The notes under the pieces are model-generated. The model was not told the origin of the DNA. It ran no database searches and was given only the letters and a program-made list of their open reading frames with translations. This document shows, one piece after another, positions 18,808-28,038 of a stretch of DNA of 64,000 nucleotides. Position 1 is the stretch's first letter. Each line of letters begins with the position of its first letter. Origin of the DNA: Rhodocyclaceae bacterium (lineage in GTDB: Bacteria; Pseudomonadota; Gammaproteobacteria; Burkholderiales; Rhodocyclaceae); contig JADKHX010000003.1 of NCBI GenBank assembly GCA_016721505.1, positions 620,001 through 684,000 of the forward strand, written 5' to 3'. Position numbers and translations under genes: made by a program.

Positions 18808-20220
18808 ATGAAACGACTGAGCGGCGCCGATTCTTTCATGTTGGGCATGGAAACATCCAAAGCCTACATGCATACCTTCAAGGTGGCGATCATCGATCCG
18901 TCCACCGATCCGGACGGGTGGTCTTTCGACCGGTTTTACCAAGAATCGGCACGACGAATACATCATGTGCCGATGCTGCGCTGGAAGTACCTCGACTCAC
19001 CGCTGGGCTTGAATCATCCCTACTGGGTGGAAGATCCGGACTTTGATTTGCACTATCACATTCGACGTGTGGCCTGCCCGCCGCCGGGCGATCACAAGTC
19101 CTTGTGTGAGTTCATGTCCTCGGTTTATGCGTATCAGTTGGACCGTGACCGGCCATTGTGGATGGAGTGGATTGTGGAGGGACTGGCCGACGGCAAGGTG
19201 GCGATTGTCTTGTTGGTGCACCATGCTTATGTGGACGGCGTCGGGGCGGCCTGGCTGATGCAGCAGTTCTATCAAGCGCAAGCGGGCGTAAAGGCGGAGA
19301 GCCCGCCACCCTACAACCCGCCGCCGCTGCCATCGTGGTGGACCCGGCTTGGTTGGGCCTTGCGCGACTGGCCCGAGGTGATGATCGGCAATTTGCCTAA
19401 AGTGGCTCATGGGCTGTGGCGCAAATCACAACTTGACCGCCAACGTAAGGCAGCAGGCCTGCCGCCCCATCCATCCGGGGCGATGATGAAAAAAACACCG
19501 ATCAACGTGGCCTTGAGCGCGGGTCGAACCTTTGTCTGTGACAGCATTCCCTTGCAGCGCTTTATTTTGGTCAGCAAAGGTTTGGGGGTCACCATCAATG
19601 ACGTGTTTGCCACTTGTGTGGCTGGCGCGATGCGGCGTCTGCTGGGCGATCTCAACTATGACCCTGACACGCATCCGCTGATCGGCGGCACGCCGTTCGC
19701 GGGCCAACGACCTCCCGGGATGGAAGGATTGGGCAATTTCGCCACACTCGACTATTGCTGGGTGCGTAGCGACATCGCCGATCCGCTGCAACGACTGCAT
19801 GCCAGCCATGACGCCAACGCCGAAATGAAGCAGCACTTGAAAGAGATCAAGGAAGCCGGTGCCGACTTGAATGCGGTGATGCAGATCCTTCCGCCATGGG
19901 GAATTACCTATATCCGCAAGGCGATCCATCGCAAAGGCGGCAGCGTCAGTTTCTTTGGCAATCTTGCACTGTCCAATGTGCCGGGGCCGAAAGAAGCGCT
20001 GTATCTCGATCGCTGGAAGATTGCCAACTGGTTTTCAACCGGACAGATTATTGATGGCACTGCCATCAACATCACCATGTGGAGCTATTGCGGACAAGCC
20101 AACGTTTGCATGTTGCTTGATCGCGAGGTGCTCAAGGATGGCTGGCGCCTGTTCGCTTACTTCGTCGAAGAACTCGATGCACTTGTCGCCCTGGCGAATC
20201 AAAAGGAGGTCGTAGCATGA
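18808..20220 (+). CDS. WS/DGAT wax ester / triacylglycerol synthase 2
   Basis: 470 aa. HHAYVDG at residues 138-144 is the active-site motif. The family blocks RDRPLWMEWIVEGL and LSNVPGPKEALYLDRWK are present. It has no long basic tail. A 238-bp gap separates it from paralogue 1, so it may have its own promoter, while its stop overlaps the ATG of paralogue 3 (ATGA), showing tight coupling of 2 and 3. A heterodimer or division of substrates is possible but inferred. Confidence 0.92.
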   Translation: MKRLSGADSFMLGMETSKAYMHTFKVAIIDPSTDPDGWSFDRFYQESARRIHHVPMLRWKYLDSPLGLNHPYWVEDPDFDLHYHIRRVACPPPGDHKSLCEFMSSVYAYQLDRDRPLWMEWIVEGLADGKVAIVLLVHHAYVDGVGAAWLMQQFYQAQAGVKAESPPPYNPPPLPSWWTRLGWALRDWPEVMIGNLPKVAHGLWRKSQLDRQRKAAGLPPHPSGAMMKKTPINVALSAGRTFVCDSIPLQRFILVSKGLGVTINDVFATCVAGAMRRLLGDLNYDPDTHPLIGGTPFAGQRPPGMEGLGNFATLDYCWVRSDIADPLQRLHASHDANAEMKQHLKEIKEAGADLNAVMQILPPWGITYIRKAIHRKGGSVSFFGNLALSNVPGPKEALYLDRWKIANWFSTGQIIDGTAINITMWSYCGQANVCMLLDREVLKDGWRLFAYFVEELDALVALANQKEVVA

Positions 20221-21647
20221 TCAAAGTTGGCCCGTTGGACATGGTGTTTTTATTGATCGAGAACGCGACCCTCCGTGCGCACATGACGGCGTTCATGATT
20301 TTTGAAAAGCCCAAGGGGCAGCAGGCGTCGTTCGGCCCGCGCCTGGTCGAAGCCTACCGAAAGAGTGAGGCGGCCAAGCCGTTCAATTACAAACTCAAAT
20401 GGCTGGACAAAAGTATCGGCTCCTGGGAAACCGTTAAACCGGACATGAACTATCACGTCCGGCACATTGCGATTCCCGGCCCCGGGTCGATGAAACAGTT
20501 CTACGAGACAGTTTCTTTCCTCAATACCAGTTTGCTTGATCGCGGCCACCCCTTGTGGGAATGCTATGTCATCGACGGCATAGAGCACGATCGCATCGCA
20601 GTGATGATCAAGGTGCATCACGCGCTGATTGATGGCGAGGGTGGCATGCGGGTGATGCGCAATTGCCTGAGTGACTCGGTGCGCAACAAGCGGCTGGCTG
20701 CGCCATGGATGGCTTTCGAAAACGCCGAAAAAGTACGCCGGCCGCGGCCTAGTGTTTCACAAGTACAAAAGTTGCAAGGCGTGCTCAAGCGCCTGACCAG
20801 TCTCTCGGCTGATCTGATTGGCTTTGGCAATAGTGTGTTTGACATGGGTGCGCAATCCTTGAACTTGAAGCCGCGCATGACTTCACTGCCCTTCGCGGCG
20901 CGATATACCTTGTTCAACAACACACCAAAATCTGCCGCCCGTGCCTATGCCAACATGGAGCTGCCGCTGGATCAGATCAAGGCCATAGCCAAGGCGACCG
21001 GCACTTCGGTCAACGATGTGGTGATGACGCTGATCGACGACGCGCTGCAGCAGTACTTGCGTGAGCAGCAGGCACCAACCGATAAACCCTTGGTCGCCTT
21101 CATGCCGATGTCGATGCGCGACGAATCCAGCGGCGAGGGTGGCAATCAAGTCACCGTGGAATTGATTGCGATGGGCGAGCCGAAAGCCGGCATTCGTGAT
21201 CGCCTGAGCCAAATCCATGCGGCAACGCAAAGCGCCAAGGAAAAGGGGCGCGGCATGCGCAAGGCCGCGCGTCAGGGCATGGCTTTGGTGCTGACCGGCG
21301 TTCTCACCATGGCCGACAACTTGCCGCTATTTGGCAAGCGACCAAGCGCCAATCTGGTGATCTCGAATATGAAGGGACCGAGTGAACAACTTTATCTCGG
21401 TGGCGCACCGATGGTGGCCTTCCACGGCTTGCCGATTCTGCCGCCCGGTGCCGGGCTTAACGTCACCTTCGCCAGTGTGAACAAAGACATTTGTCTCGCC
21501 ATCGGCGCGGCACCGGAGGCGGTGCGCGAACCTTACCGCATCGCCGAATTGATCGAACAGGCGTTTCGCAACTTGCGAGTTGGTGCTGGTACCACGCCGT
21601 CAAACAAGCCGCCAAACACTGCGCGCCGCACTCGGAAGACGGCCTAA
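20217..21647 (+). CDS. WS/DGAT wax ester / triacylglycerol synthase 3
   Basis: 476 aa. HHALIDG at residues 134-140 is the catalytic motif, with HPLWECYVIDGIEHDRI before it and LVISNMKGPSEQLYLGGAPM toward the C-terminus. The start ATG overlaps the stop of paralogue 2. The last 20 residues are basic (RRTRKTA), and the segment V-G-A-G-T-T-P just before is encoded by an antisense copy of the dispersed repeat, so the C-terminus may have been modified by repeat insertion. Confidence 0.92.
   Translation: MIKVGPLDMVFLLIENATLRAHMTAFMIFEKPKGQQASFGPRLVEAYRKSEAAKPFNYKLKWLDKSIGSWETVKPDMNYHVRHIAIPGPGSMKQFYETVSFLNTSLLDRGHPLWECYVIDGIEHDRIAVMIKVHHALIDGEGGMRVMRNCLSDSVRNKRLAAPWMAFENAEKVRRPRPSVSQVQKLQGVLKRLTSLSADLIGFGNSVFDMGAQSLNLKPRMTSLPFAARYTLFNNTPKSAARAYANMELPLDQIKAIAKATGTSVNDVVMTLIDDALQQYLREQQAPTDKPLVAFMPMSMRDESSGEGGNQVTVELIAMGEPKAGIRDRLSQIHAATQSAKEKGRGMRKAARQGMALVLTGVLTMADNLPLFGKRPSANLVISNMKGPSEQLYLGGAPMVAFHGLPILPPGAGLNVTFASVNKDICLAIGAAPEAVREPYRIAELIEQAFRNLRVGAGTTPSNKPPNTARRTRKTA
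21578..21600 (-). repeat. Dispersed repeat, copy inside WS/DGAT 3
   Basis: The minus strand reads ACGGCGTGGTACCAGCACC then AACT, matching the consensus, with CTCGC in place of CTGGC just after. It is embedded in the 3' coding end of the third WS/DGAT gene. Confidence 0.6.
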
Positions 21648-21688
21648 CCGACATTTAAATCAAATCTACGAACCACACGGAGAAGCTC

Positions 21689-23197
21689 ATGAAAAATATT
21701 GGCAGCATGCTCAAACAGCGCGCATTCGTTTCGCCCCAACTCGAAGCCTATGTCGAACCCTCGACCAAGACGCGCATGGATTACACGCAGCTCAATTGGC
21801 TGGCCAACCAATGCGCCAGCGTGCTGACCTCGCTGGGTGTCGGTAAGGGCGACCGGGTGGCACTGTTGATGCCCAACTGTGTTGAATTCTGTGCCCTGTT
21901 TTATGGTGCCGCCAAAATCGGCGCCGTGGCGGTACCGCTGAACACGCGACTGGCAGCGCCAGAGCTGGAATTTATCCTTTCCGACAGTGGCAGCAAGGTT
22001 CTGGTCTATGGCGAGGTATTTGCCAAACTTGCCGATGGCATCAAGTCCGGCACCACCCATCCGACCACGGTTAAAGAATGGATGGCGGCGACCGGTGATG
22101 CAGGATCTCTCGCCGAGCGACTCAAGTCGGCCGATGCTGCTGATCCGGGCGTCGAGTGCGGCGGAACAGATAATCTTTTCATCATGTACACCTCAGGTAC
22201 GACCGGCAATCCCAAGGGCGTCGTGCATACCCACGACTCGGTGCACTCTGCAGCAAGCTCATGGGCGCTGACCGTGGATGTCCGTTATCAAGATCGCGTC
22301 CTGCTGCCTTTGCCAATGTTCCACGTGGCCGCCCTGACTACCGTCATTTTTTGCGCGATGCGCGGTATCAGTCTGATCTCAATGCCGCAGTTTGACCCCA
22401 TGACGGTCTGGTCATTGATTGTCGAGGAGCGCGTTTCGATCGGCGGTGCGGTGCCGGCGATTCTGAATTTCATGCGCCAGGTGCCGCAGTTTGCCGAACT
22501 CAACGCACCCGATTTTCGCTATTTCATCACCGGCGGCGCGCCGATGCCCGAGGCCCTGATCAAGATTTATGCTGCCAAAAATATGCAGGTCGTGCAGGGC
22601 TATGCGTTGACCGAATCCTGCGGCGGCGGCACGCTGCTGCTCAACGAAGACGCCTTGCGCAAGGTCGGCTCGGCTGGCCGCGCGAGCATGTTTGCTGACA
22701 TCCGCGTGCGCAGCATCGACGGGGTGATCAGCGAGCGCGGCGAAGGCGAGGTGGTGATCAAGTCCGACTTTTTGCTCAAGGAATACTGGAACCGGCCGGA
22801 AGCCACGCGGGACTCGTTTCAGGATGGCTGGTTTTGTACCGGCGATCTCGGCATCATCGATGACGATGGCTATCTCTACATCAAAGACCGCATCAAGGAC
22901 ATGATCATTTCCGGCGGCGAGAATATTTATCCCGCCGAAATCGAAAGCGTGATCATCGGTATCCCCGGCGTCAGTGAGGTTGCGGTCATCGGTTTGGCCG
23001 ACGAGAAGTGGGGCGAGATTGCTTGCGCCATCGTGGTGGCGGATCAGACCAAGGTCGATGAGCAACAGATCATTGAATTCTGCGCTACGCGTTTGGCGCG
23101 CTACAAGCTGCCCAAGAAGGTGATTTTTGCCGAGACCATTCCGCGCAATCCTTCGGGCAAGATACTCAAGCGAGTCCTGCGCGAGCAATACGTTTAG
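21689..23197 (+). CDS. Acyl-CoA synthetase
   Basis: 502 aa of the ANL superfamily: [67 protein letters not shown] and NPSGKILKRVLREQY with the catalytic Lys. It resembles FadD3/FadD13-like ligases. It activates a carboxylic acid to its CoA thioester. Its position among WS/DGAT genes suggests it provides their acyl donor. The preceding CACGGAGAAGC contains the ribosome-binding site. Confidence 0.92.
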   Translation: MKNIGSMLKQRAFVSPQLEAYVEPSTKTRMDYTQLNWLANQCASVLTSLGVGKGDRVALLMPNCVEFCALFYGAAKIGAVAVPLNTRLAAPELEFILSDSGSKVLVYGEVFAKLADGIKSGTTHPTTVKEWMAATGDAGSLAERLKSADAADPGVECGGTDNLFIMYTSGTTGNPKGVVHTHDSVHSAASSWALTVDVRYQDRVLLPLPMFHVAALTTVIFCAMRGISLISMPQFDPMTVWSLIVEERVSIGGAVPAILNFMRQVPQFAELNAPDFRYFITGGAPMPEALIKIYAAKNMQVVQGYALTESCGGGTLLLNEDALRKVGSAGRASMFADIRVRSIDGVISERGEGEVVIKSDFLLKEYWNRPEATRDSFQDGWFCTGDLGIIDDDGYLYIKDRIKDMIISGGENIYPAEIESVIIGIPGVSEVAVIGLADEKWGEIACAIVVADQTKVDEQQIIEFCATRLARYKLPKKVIFAETIPRNPSGKILKRVLREQYV

Positions 23198-23344
23198 GGT
23201 CTCCGCGATGATGCAAAGCTGGCAGACGGATCTGCTCAATTTGCAGTTGAGCTTGAGCGTCAAGCCGCTGTTTCGGGTTGTCGGTTCGATTAACCAGGTG
23301 CGCAATCTGGTCAAGATTTCGATCAGACCCTGGGGCGTTTCAGC

Positions 23345-24127
23345 GTGCCGCGCGGTTCGCGGCGCGAGCGCGTGCGCATTCCGGGCGCGGCATTCGATGC
23401 TGAATGGGTCAGCCACGACGCCACCCCCAAACGGCGCATCATTCTCTATCTGCCCGGCGGTGCCTTTGTCTTACGCATGCCCCACATGCACACCGGGCTG
23501 GTCAGTCGTCTCTGTCGTCAGGCCGATGCGCAAGCACTGATGGTGTATTACCGGCTGGCGCCGGAGCATCCTTTTCCAGCCTGCCTCAACGATGCCGTAT
23601 TGGCTTACAAGTGGCTGCTCAAGCGAGGTTTTTCGCCCGAGCAGATTGTCATTGCCGGCGATTCCGCAGGTGGCGGTTTGACCTTGTCGACTTTGTTGGA
23701 AATTCGCGACCAAGGGCTGCCCATGCCAGCCGGCGGCTACATGCTCTCGCCACTGCTCGATGCCAGCGATAGCTCGGCGTCGCGTTGGAAAAATGCGGCG
23801 AGTGATACAGCATTGCCGGCCGCGCACCAGCGCGCGATTAATCCGCGCCCGCTGGTGATGGGCGATCTGGCCATCGACGACCCGAAGCTGTCGCCGTTGT
23901 TTGGTGACTATCACGACCTGCCACCGCTGTATGTGCAGGTGAGCGATTCCGAGATGTTGCTCGATGACAGTTTGCGCATGGCGCGTCGCGCCCACACCTA
24001 TCAGGTCGAGGTCAAGGTCGACATCTGGCGCAAAGTGCCGCACGTCTGGCAGGCCTTTGCCTTCCTGCCGGAAAGCCGCGATGCCTTGGCCAAGGCCGCC
24101 GCCTATCTGCGCGCAAGGGTTGCGTGA
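23345..24127 (+). CDS. Alpha/beta hydrolase, hormone-sensitive-lipase type (apparent 5' frameshift)
   Basis: 260 codons from a GTG at 23345. The HSL family oxyanion motif reads LPGGAF (in place of HGGG), then VYYRLAPEHPFPA, nucleophile elbow GDSAGGGL, SDSEMLLDD with the acid and HVWQAFAF with the His. Likely an acyl esterase or lipase. The natural start is probably ATG 23209: its frame (MMQSWQTDLLNLQ and onward to about 23317) leads into this one only if one T is added to the TTT run at 23317-23319. So the gene is either frameshifted, misread by one base, or starts late. Confidence 0.8.
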   Translation: MPRGSRRERVRIPGAAFDAEWVSHDATPKRRIILYLPGGAFVLRMPHMHTGLVSRLCRQADAQALMVYYRLAPEHPFPACLNDAVLAYKWLLKRGFSPEQIVIAGDSAGGGLTLSTLLEIRDQGLPMPAGGYMLSPLLDASDSSASRWKNAASDTALPAAHQRAINPRPLVMGDLAIDDPKLSPLFGDYHDLPPLYVQVSDSEMLLDDSLRMARRAHTYQVEVKVDIWRKVPHVWQAFAFLPESRDALAKAAAYLRARVA

Positions 24128-24164
24128 TCAATCGCCACCACTCAATTTCAAAAAAACACACACC

Positions 24165-25670
24165 ATGGCCATTTATCAAGTCGATAGCGAAGACGCTAAT
24201 TTCCTGTTTCTGGAAAAGACTGAGAGCCCGACACACATCAGCCTGATCTATCTGTATGACCAGTCAGCCCTGGGCGACAAGCCGGTGCGCTTTACCCAGA
24301 TCCGCCAGCATATGGCCAATCGAATCAACTCAGCACCGGTGTTCCGGCAGAAGGTGCGACCGACGCCCGGCAATATCGATTTTCCGTATTGGGAAGATGA
24401 TGCGAGATTCGATCTGGATTTTCATGTACGCCATCTGGCACTGCCCAAGCCGGGCGACTGGCGACAATTCTGCATTCAAATCGCGCGCCTGCACTCGCGT
24501 CCGCTTGACCTCGATCGGCCGCTGTGGGAACTCTATGTCATCGAGGGCTTGGACAATTTCGATGGCTGCCCGTCCGGATCGTTTGCGCTGTATTTCAAAG
24601 TACATCATGGCGCGATGGATGAGTTCACCGCGCTGGAACTGATGCAGTCGCTCAACGTCCATCGGCCCGACCCGCAGCAACATGAACTCTCCAAACAGCA
24701 CGTCGCACATCTGCGTGCCGTGACACCCAGTCCGGCCGAAATGGTAGCGCGCGGCGCAATCAACAATACGCTGCGTAGCGGCCGCCTGCTGCTGCAACTG
24801 GTCACCCATTGGAGCACCCTTGGTCGCCTTGCGACCGGTCTCACCCTGCGACTGGCAAAGCGTGCTGTCGATGGCGACGCCGTACTCGACAGCCCGCCAA
24901 CCCGCTTTGCCCGCCCGCTCGGTGCGGCGCGCGTGTTCGATGGTGGCTTTTACCCGCGACAACTGATAGCTCGCATGGCAGCACAGGTACCGGGCGCAAC
25001 GGCAAGCCACGTCCTGCTCGCCATCTGTGGTGAAGCCATGCGCGCCTACCTAGAACAGCAAGGCGAGATGATCAAGGTGCCGCTACAAGCGCTGTTGATG
25101 GTCAATGTGCGTAATGCAGGTGCGCACGCGCTGATCGGCAATCGCATTGCGGTGAATCAGATTGCATTGCACACCGGCATCACCTTCCCGCTGGAGCGGC
25201 TGCACGCAATCTGCTCGACGCATCCCGAGCTACACAGTGTCGAGAAAGACGAACTGACCAGCTTTCGCCTACGCTCGCTGTATGAGAATTTGCCAGCGCC
25301 GCTGATGGCCTGGCTAGGGCGCAACGCCAACCGCGAAAACAGTGTGCATCGCGGCATATTGTCGGCCGGCAATTGTGGTGTTGCCGAAATGCAGGGCGCG
25401 GACAAACCGCTCTACCTGATCGGCGCCCGCTTGGTCGGCTTCACCGGCATACCGCCATTGTTCAGCGGCTGCGGCTTAATGTTTACAGCAAGTTCTTACC
25501 TGGACCAAATCGGCCTGACCTTCGTTTCTGATCGCAACCTGCTGCCTGACCCGCGAACCATGCGCCAATGCCTGGACGAGGCCGTGGCAAAAATAGAAAC
25601 TCACCTGAAGGCGAAATCCAACGGCGTGTTACCAGCACCAACTGGCAAAAAACGGACAGCGACGAAATAA
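24165..25670 (+). CDS. WS/DGAT-like acyltransferase 4, variant active site
   Basis: 501 aa from the ATG at 24165; the longer frame from 23964 overlaps the hydrolase. It matches paralogue 1 well (DFHVRHLALPKPGDWRQF; RLHSRPLDLDRPLWELYVIE) but the active site reads HHGAMDE at residues 147-153, so the usual Gly after Asp is Glu. The catalytic second His and Asp remain. The C-terminal LPAPTGKKRTATK is encoded by a dispersed-repeat copy, so the tail looks acquired. Activity may be altered; otherwise it probably serves the same storage-lipid pathway. Confidence 0.88.
   Translation: MAIYQVDSEDANFLFLEKTESPTHISLIYLYDQSALGDKPVRFTQIRQHMANRINSAPVFRQKVRPTPGNIDFPYWEDDARFDLDFHVRHLALPKPGDWRQFCIQIARLHSRPLDLDRPLWELYVIEGLDNFDGCPSGSFALYFKVHHGAMDEFTALELMQSLNVHRPDPQQHELSKQHVAHLRAVTPSPAEMVARGAINNTLRSGRLLLQLVTHWSTLGRLATGLTLRLAKRAVDGDAVLDSPPTRFARPLGAARVFDGGFYPRQLIARMAAQVPGATASHVLLAICGEAMRAYLEQQGEMIKVPLQALLMVNVRNAGAHALIGNRIAVNQIALHTGITFPLERLHAICSTHPELHSVEKDELTSFRLRSLYENLPAPLMAWLGRNANRENSVHRGILSAGNCGVAEMQGADKPLYLIGARLVGFTGIPPLFSGCGLMFTASSYLDQIGLTFVSDRNLLPDPRTMRQCLDEAVAKIETHLKAKSNGVLPAPTGKKRTATK
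25621..25647 (+). repeat. Dispersed 27-bp repeat inside a gene end
   Basis: ACGGCGTGTTACCAGCACC then AACTGGCA, translated as G-V-L-P-A-P-T-G near the C-terminus of WS/DGAT 4. The next gene converges 39 bp past the stop. Confidence 0.85.
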
Positions 25671-25708
25671 GCGATGGCGCGAGTTGGACCCCGCGCCGGG
25701 TTCAGCGA

Positions 25709-27613
25709 TTAGCGGGAGGTCACCCAGACCGGCGAGGTGTAGGCGCGATCCTGAATGGCCGTGGGAACGCCCTTGGGCAGCGTGGTGCCAAAGACCTTTG
25801 CGTCATAGACGGTCCAGCGCGGGGTCGGAATCTCAAGCACACGGACATAGTAGAAGGCCCGTTCGCTGGATTGAAATGCGGGGTCTTTCCAGTAGGCTTC
25901 CAGCGTCGGGCTGCCGATGCTGTTGCTGTAGCTGGCATTGGCAACATTGACGGTATTTCCCACCGAAGGTAGCTTGCCGTTCTTGCCGATTTTTCGTGCC
26001 CCAGACCACGCTACGTCATAAATTTTCTCGTGTGTTTTGCCGCTCTTGTCCAGCCAACCCTTGATCACCTGAAGACGGTCGAGGTTGGCGCCATCCGGTG
26101 CGCGGGCTGCTTTGATCAACAGCGTCGGTGCGGCTGTTTTTGACATGCTATTAGCGGCTACTTTTAGTTCGCCGCCCATAGGCACACCATGGGCGTAACC
26201 ATGATTTACCCAGTCTGCACGAGTCAAATCGCCGGGCATGAAACCCAAACCGGCGAAGACCCGAACTTCGAGCCGTGTGCCGGTGGTGGCGTAAACTTCT
26301 TTGCGGGCCATCGCGTCCCAAAGTGCTTCGCGAGTGTTTTCGCGTGCCCAGACAGCGGCCAAGCCAGAGGCGGAAGCCTGAGCGTGGACGATCTTGGCGT
26401 CGGGGTTGGCCTTCTGCGGAATGGCCGGGATGATACGTTCGTCAAAACGACGCTTGTCGGTGGTGGGTTCGCCGAGCGTGACTTTGCCGAAGAAGTTGTC
26501 TTCGTCAGGCGTGGCCAATGAGGTGTGTGAGTCGGTTGAGCCGATCATGCCGAACTTGAAGGGATTGGCGCCTAGCATGCTGTCAAAGGCAAGACCACGC
26601 TTCAACGCTTCGCGCCCATATTCACGCGGCAGCATGTCGGGTGTTTTGGGCTCCGGGCCAAAGCTGCCGACATCCCAGGTCTCGAAATCGGCAAACTCGT
26701 CGGTTGGAGAAATCGACGGATGAGCCTCGCCATCGCCTTTCATCTGGGTGACTTCGTAGATCGGTTCCCAGCGCATACGCCGCTCGGCATAGGCCTTGTC
26801 CATCGGCTTATTGGCGAGGGTTACGGTGTCGAACATCAGCCCATTCGAGAGATTGCCATTATGCGGAATCGCCAATACTTTGCCACCGGTATCGCGCTCG
26901 TAATTGCCTAGGTAGGTCCATAGCGCTTCCGGATCCTGCGAGTCAAACATTGAGAACGGCAAGACGGTATCCACCTTGTCTTTGCCGTCGCGGAACACCA
27001 CTACACGGTGCAGGTTGTTGCCGCCCGGTGCAGAACTCCACTCAAAACCATGCAAGGCGGTAAAGCGCCCGGGTTCGTTGTATTTCTCGGCCGCTGACGT
27101 GAGGCGTTGCCAATAGGTGCGCGTCAGCGCCTCGTTGCCCTTAAGCGGGTCTTTGCCGCTCATCACGCCGCCGCCCCACATGCGAAAGGCATCCCAGACT
27201 TTTCCAGCTTTGACTGCTGCGCTAATTTTGCTGCCGAACTCGGTCTTGAGCAATTCAGGATTGTTCTCGGCGATCATCGGTGCCAAACCTAAGTTCTCTG
27301 CGTGATCAGAGATCACCAGAAAGTCTAGTGGGCGTGCCAGCTTTGCCTTGACCCCGGTTGAGGCGGTCACCATTTCTCCGCGCGCGAAGCGATAGGCTTC
27401 TTCCGGACCGAGATTATTTCCGATCATGCCGGCATCGGAGGAATAAGACGTGTGCAAATGGGTATCGCCGAAGTACACCCGGTTTGGGTGGTTGTCACGC
27501 GTGGGTGGTGAGTACTCTGAAGCTGCGTTTGCAAAGCCATGCGACATCAGTGCCAGTGCAATTGCGCCGCCAAGCACGTGCTGGCGAAAAGATGAAGGTG
27601 AGTTCCAAGACAT
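25709..27613 (-). CDS. DUF3604 family exported protein (PHP-like metal site)
   Basis: 634 aa with a Sec signal peptide (GGAIALALMSHGFANAA). PHP-like metal-binding segments are visible: YFGDTHLHTSYSSDAG, LDFLVISDHAEN and IGSTDSHTSLAT. The C-terminal half includes LWDAMARKEVYATTGTRLEV, typical of DUF3604. The family is thought to comprise metal-dependent phosphoesterase-like or amidohydrolase-like proteins with unknown substrates. It is the last gene of the minus-strand cluster and is preceded by a strong AGAGGAT site. Confidence 0.88.
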   Translation of the reverse strand: MSWNSPSSFRQHVLGGAIALALMSHGFANAASEYSPPTRDNHPNRVYFGDTHLHTSYSSDAGMIGNNLGPEEAYRFARGEMVTASTGVKAKLARPLDFLVISDHAENLGLAPMIAENNPELLKTEFGSKISAAVKAGKVWDAFRMWGGGVMSGKDPLKGNEALTRTYWQRLTSAAEKYNEPGRFTALHGFEWSSAPGGNNLHRVVVFRDGKDKVDTVLPFSMFDSQDPEALWTYLGNYERDTGGKVLAIPHNGNLSNGLMFDTVTLANKPMDKAYAERRMRWEPIYEVTQMKGDGEAHPSISPTDEFADFETWDVGSFGPEPKTPDMLPREYGREALKRGLAFDSMLGANPFKFGMIGSTDSHTSLATPDEDNFFGKVTLGEPTTDKRRFDERIIPAIPQKANPDAKIVHAQASASGLAAVWARENTREALWDAMARKEVYATTGTRLEVRVFAGLGFMPGDLTRADWVNHGYAHGVPMGGELKVAANSMSKTAAPTLLIKAARAPDGANLDRLQVIKGWLDKSGKTHEKIYDVAWSGARKIGKNGKLPSVGNTVNVANASYSNSIGSPTLEAYWKDPAFQSSERAFYYVRVLEIPTPRWTVYDAKVFGTTLPKGVPTAIQDRAYTSPVWVTSR

Positions 27614-27628
27614 GATTTGATCCTCTGT

Positions 27629-28027
27629 TTAACGTGGATTGTTGACTGTTACTGGGGCGGCGCTTTGCAGATAGTAATGCAGGAATAGCGCGGCATAGAC
27701 GAAATCCCCCGTTACCAACACCGGCAGTTGCCAGCCGATGATGCCAGTCAACCAGGCGCCGTAGAAGAAGCAGCCGAGTACTACTTTTAATACGCCGCCG
27801 AGAACTAAGTAGGGACGATAGCGAACCGGGTCGACGCCAATCATCCAATAGGCCCAGCCAAATGCAATGGCGACTGCGGCGATCAGGCGCAGGAACATCT
27901 GTCCGCTGGGATTGAGTTGCAAGTTCAGGACTTCGCCCATCCATGGCGTGGCAAACATGAGCGGTAAAGCAATGGCGAAATTGAACAACGCAGCGGAGGT
28001 GAAGAAAGGACGAGGAGCAATGTTCAT
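27629..28027 (-). CDS. Small four-helix membrane protein
   Basis: 132 aa from the ATG at 28027; the frame runs on to 28174 but would overlap the SDR gene. Four predicted membrane helices, for example SAALFNFAIALPLMFATPW and MFLRLIAAVAIAFGWAYWM. No recognised catalytic motif. It lies 15 bp before the DUF3604 gene and 11 bp after the SDR, so it is co-transcribed; it could be a membrane anchor or permease-like component for the cluster. Confidence 0.7.
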   Translation of the reverse strand: MNIAPRPFFTSAALFNFAIALPLMFATPWMGEVLNLQLNPSGQMFLRLIAAVAIAFGWAYWMIGVDPVRYRPYLVLGGVLKVVLGCFFYGAWLTGIIGWQLPVLVTGDFVYAALFLHYYLQSAAPVTVNNPR

Positions 28028-28038
28028 AAAAGTGGCTT

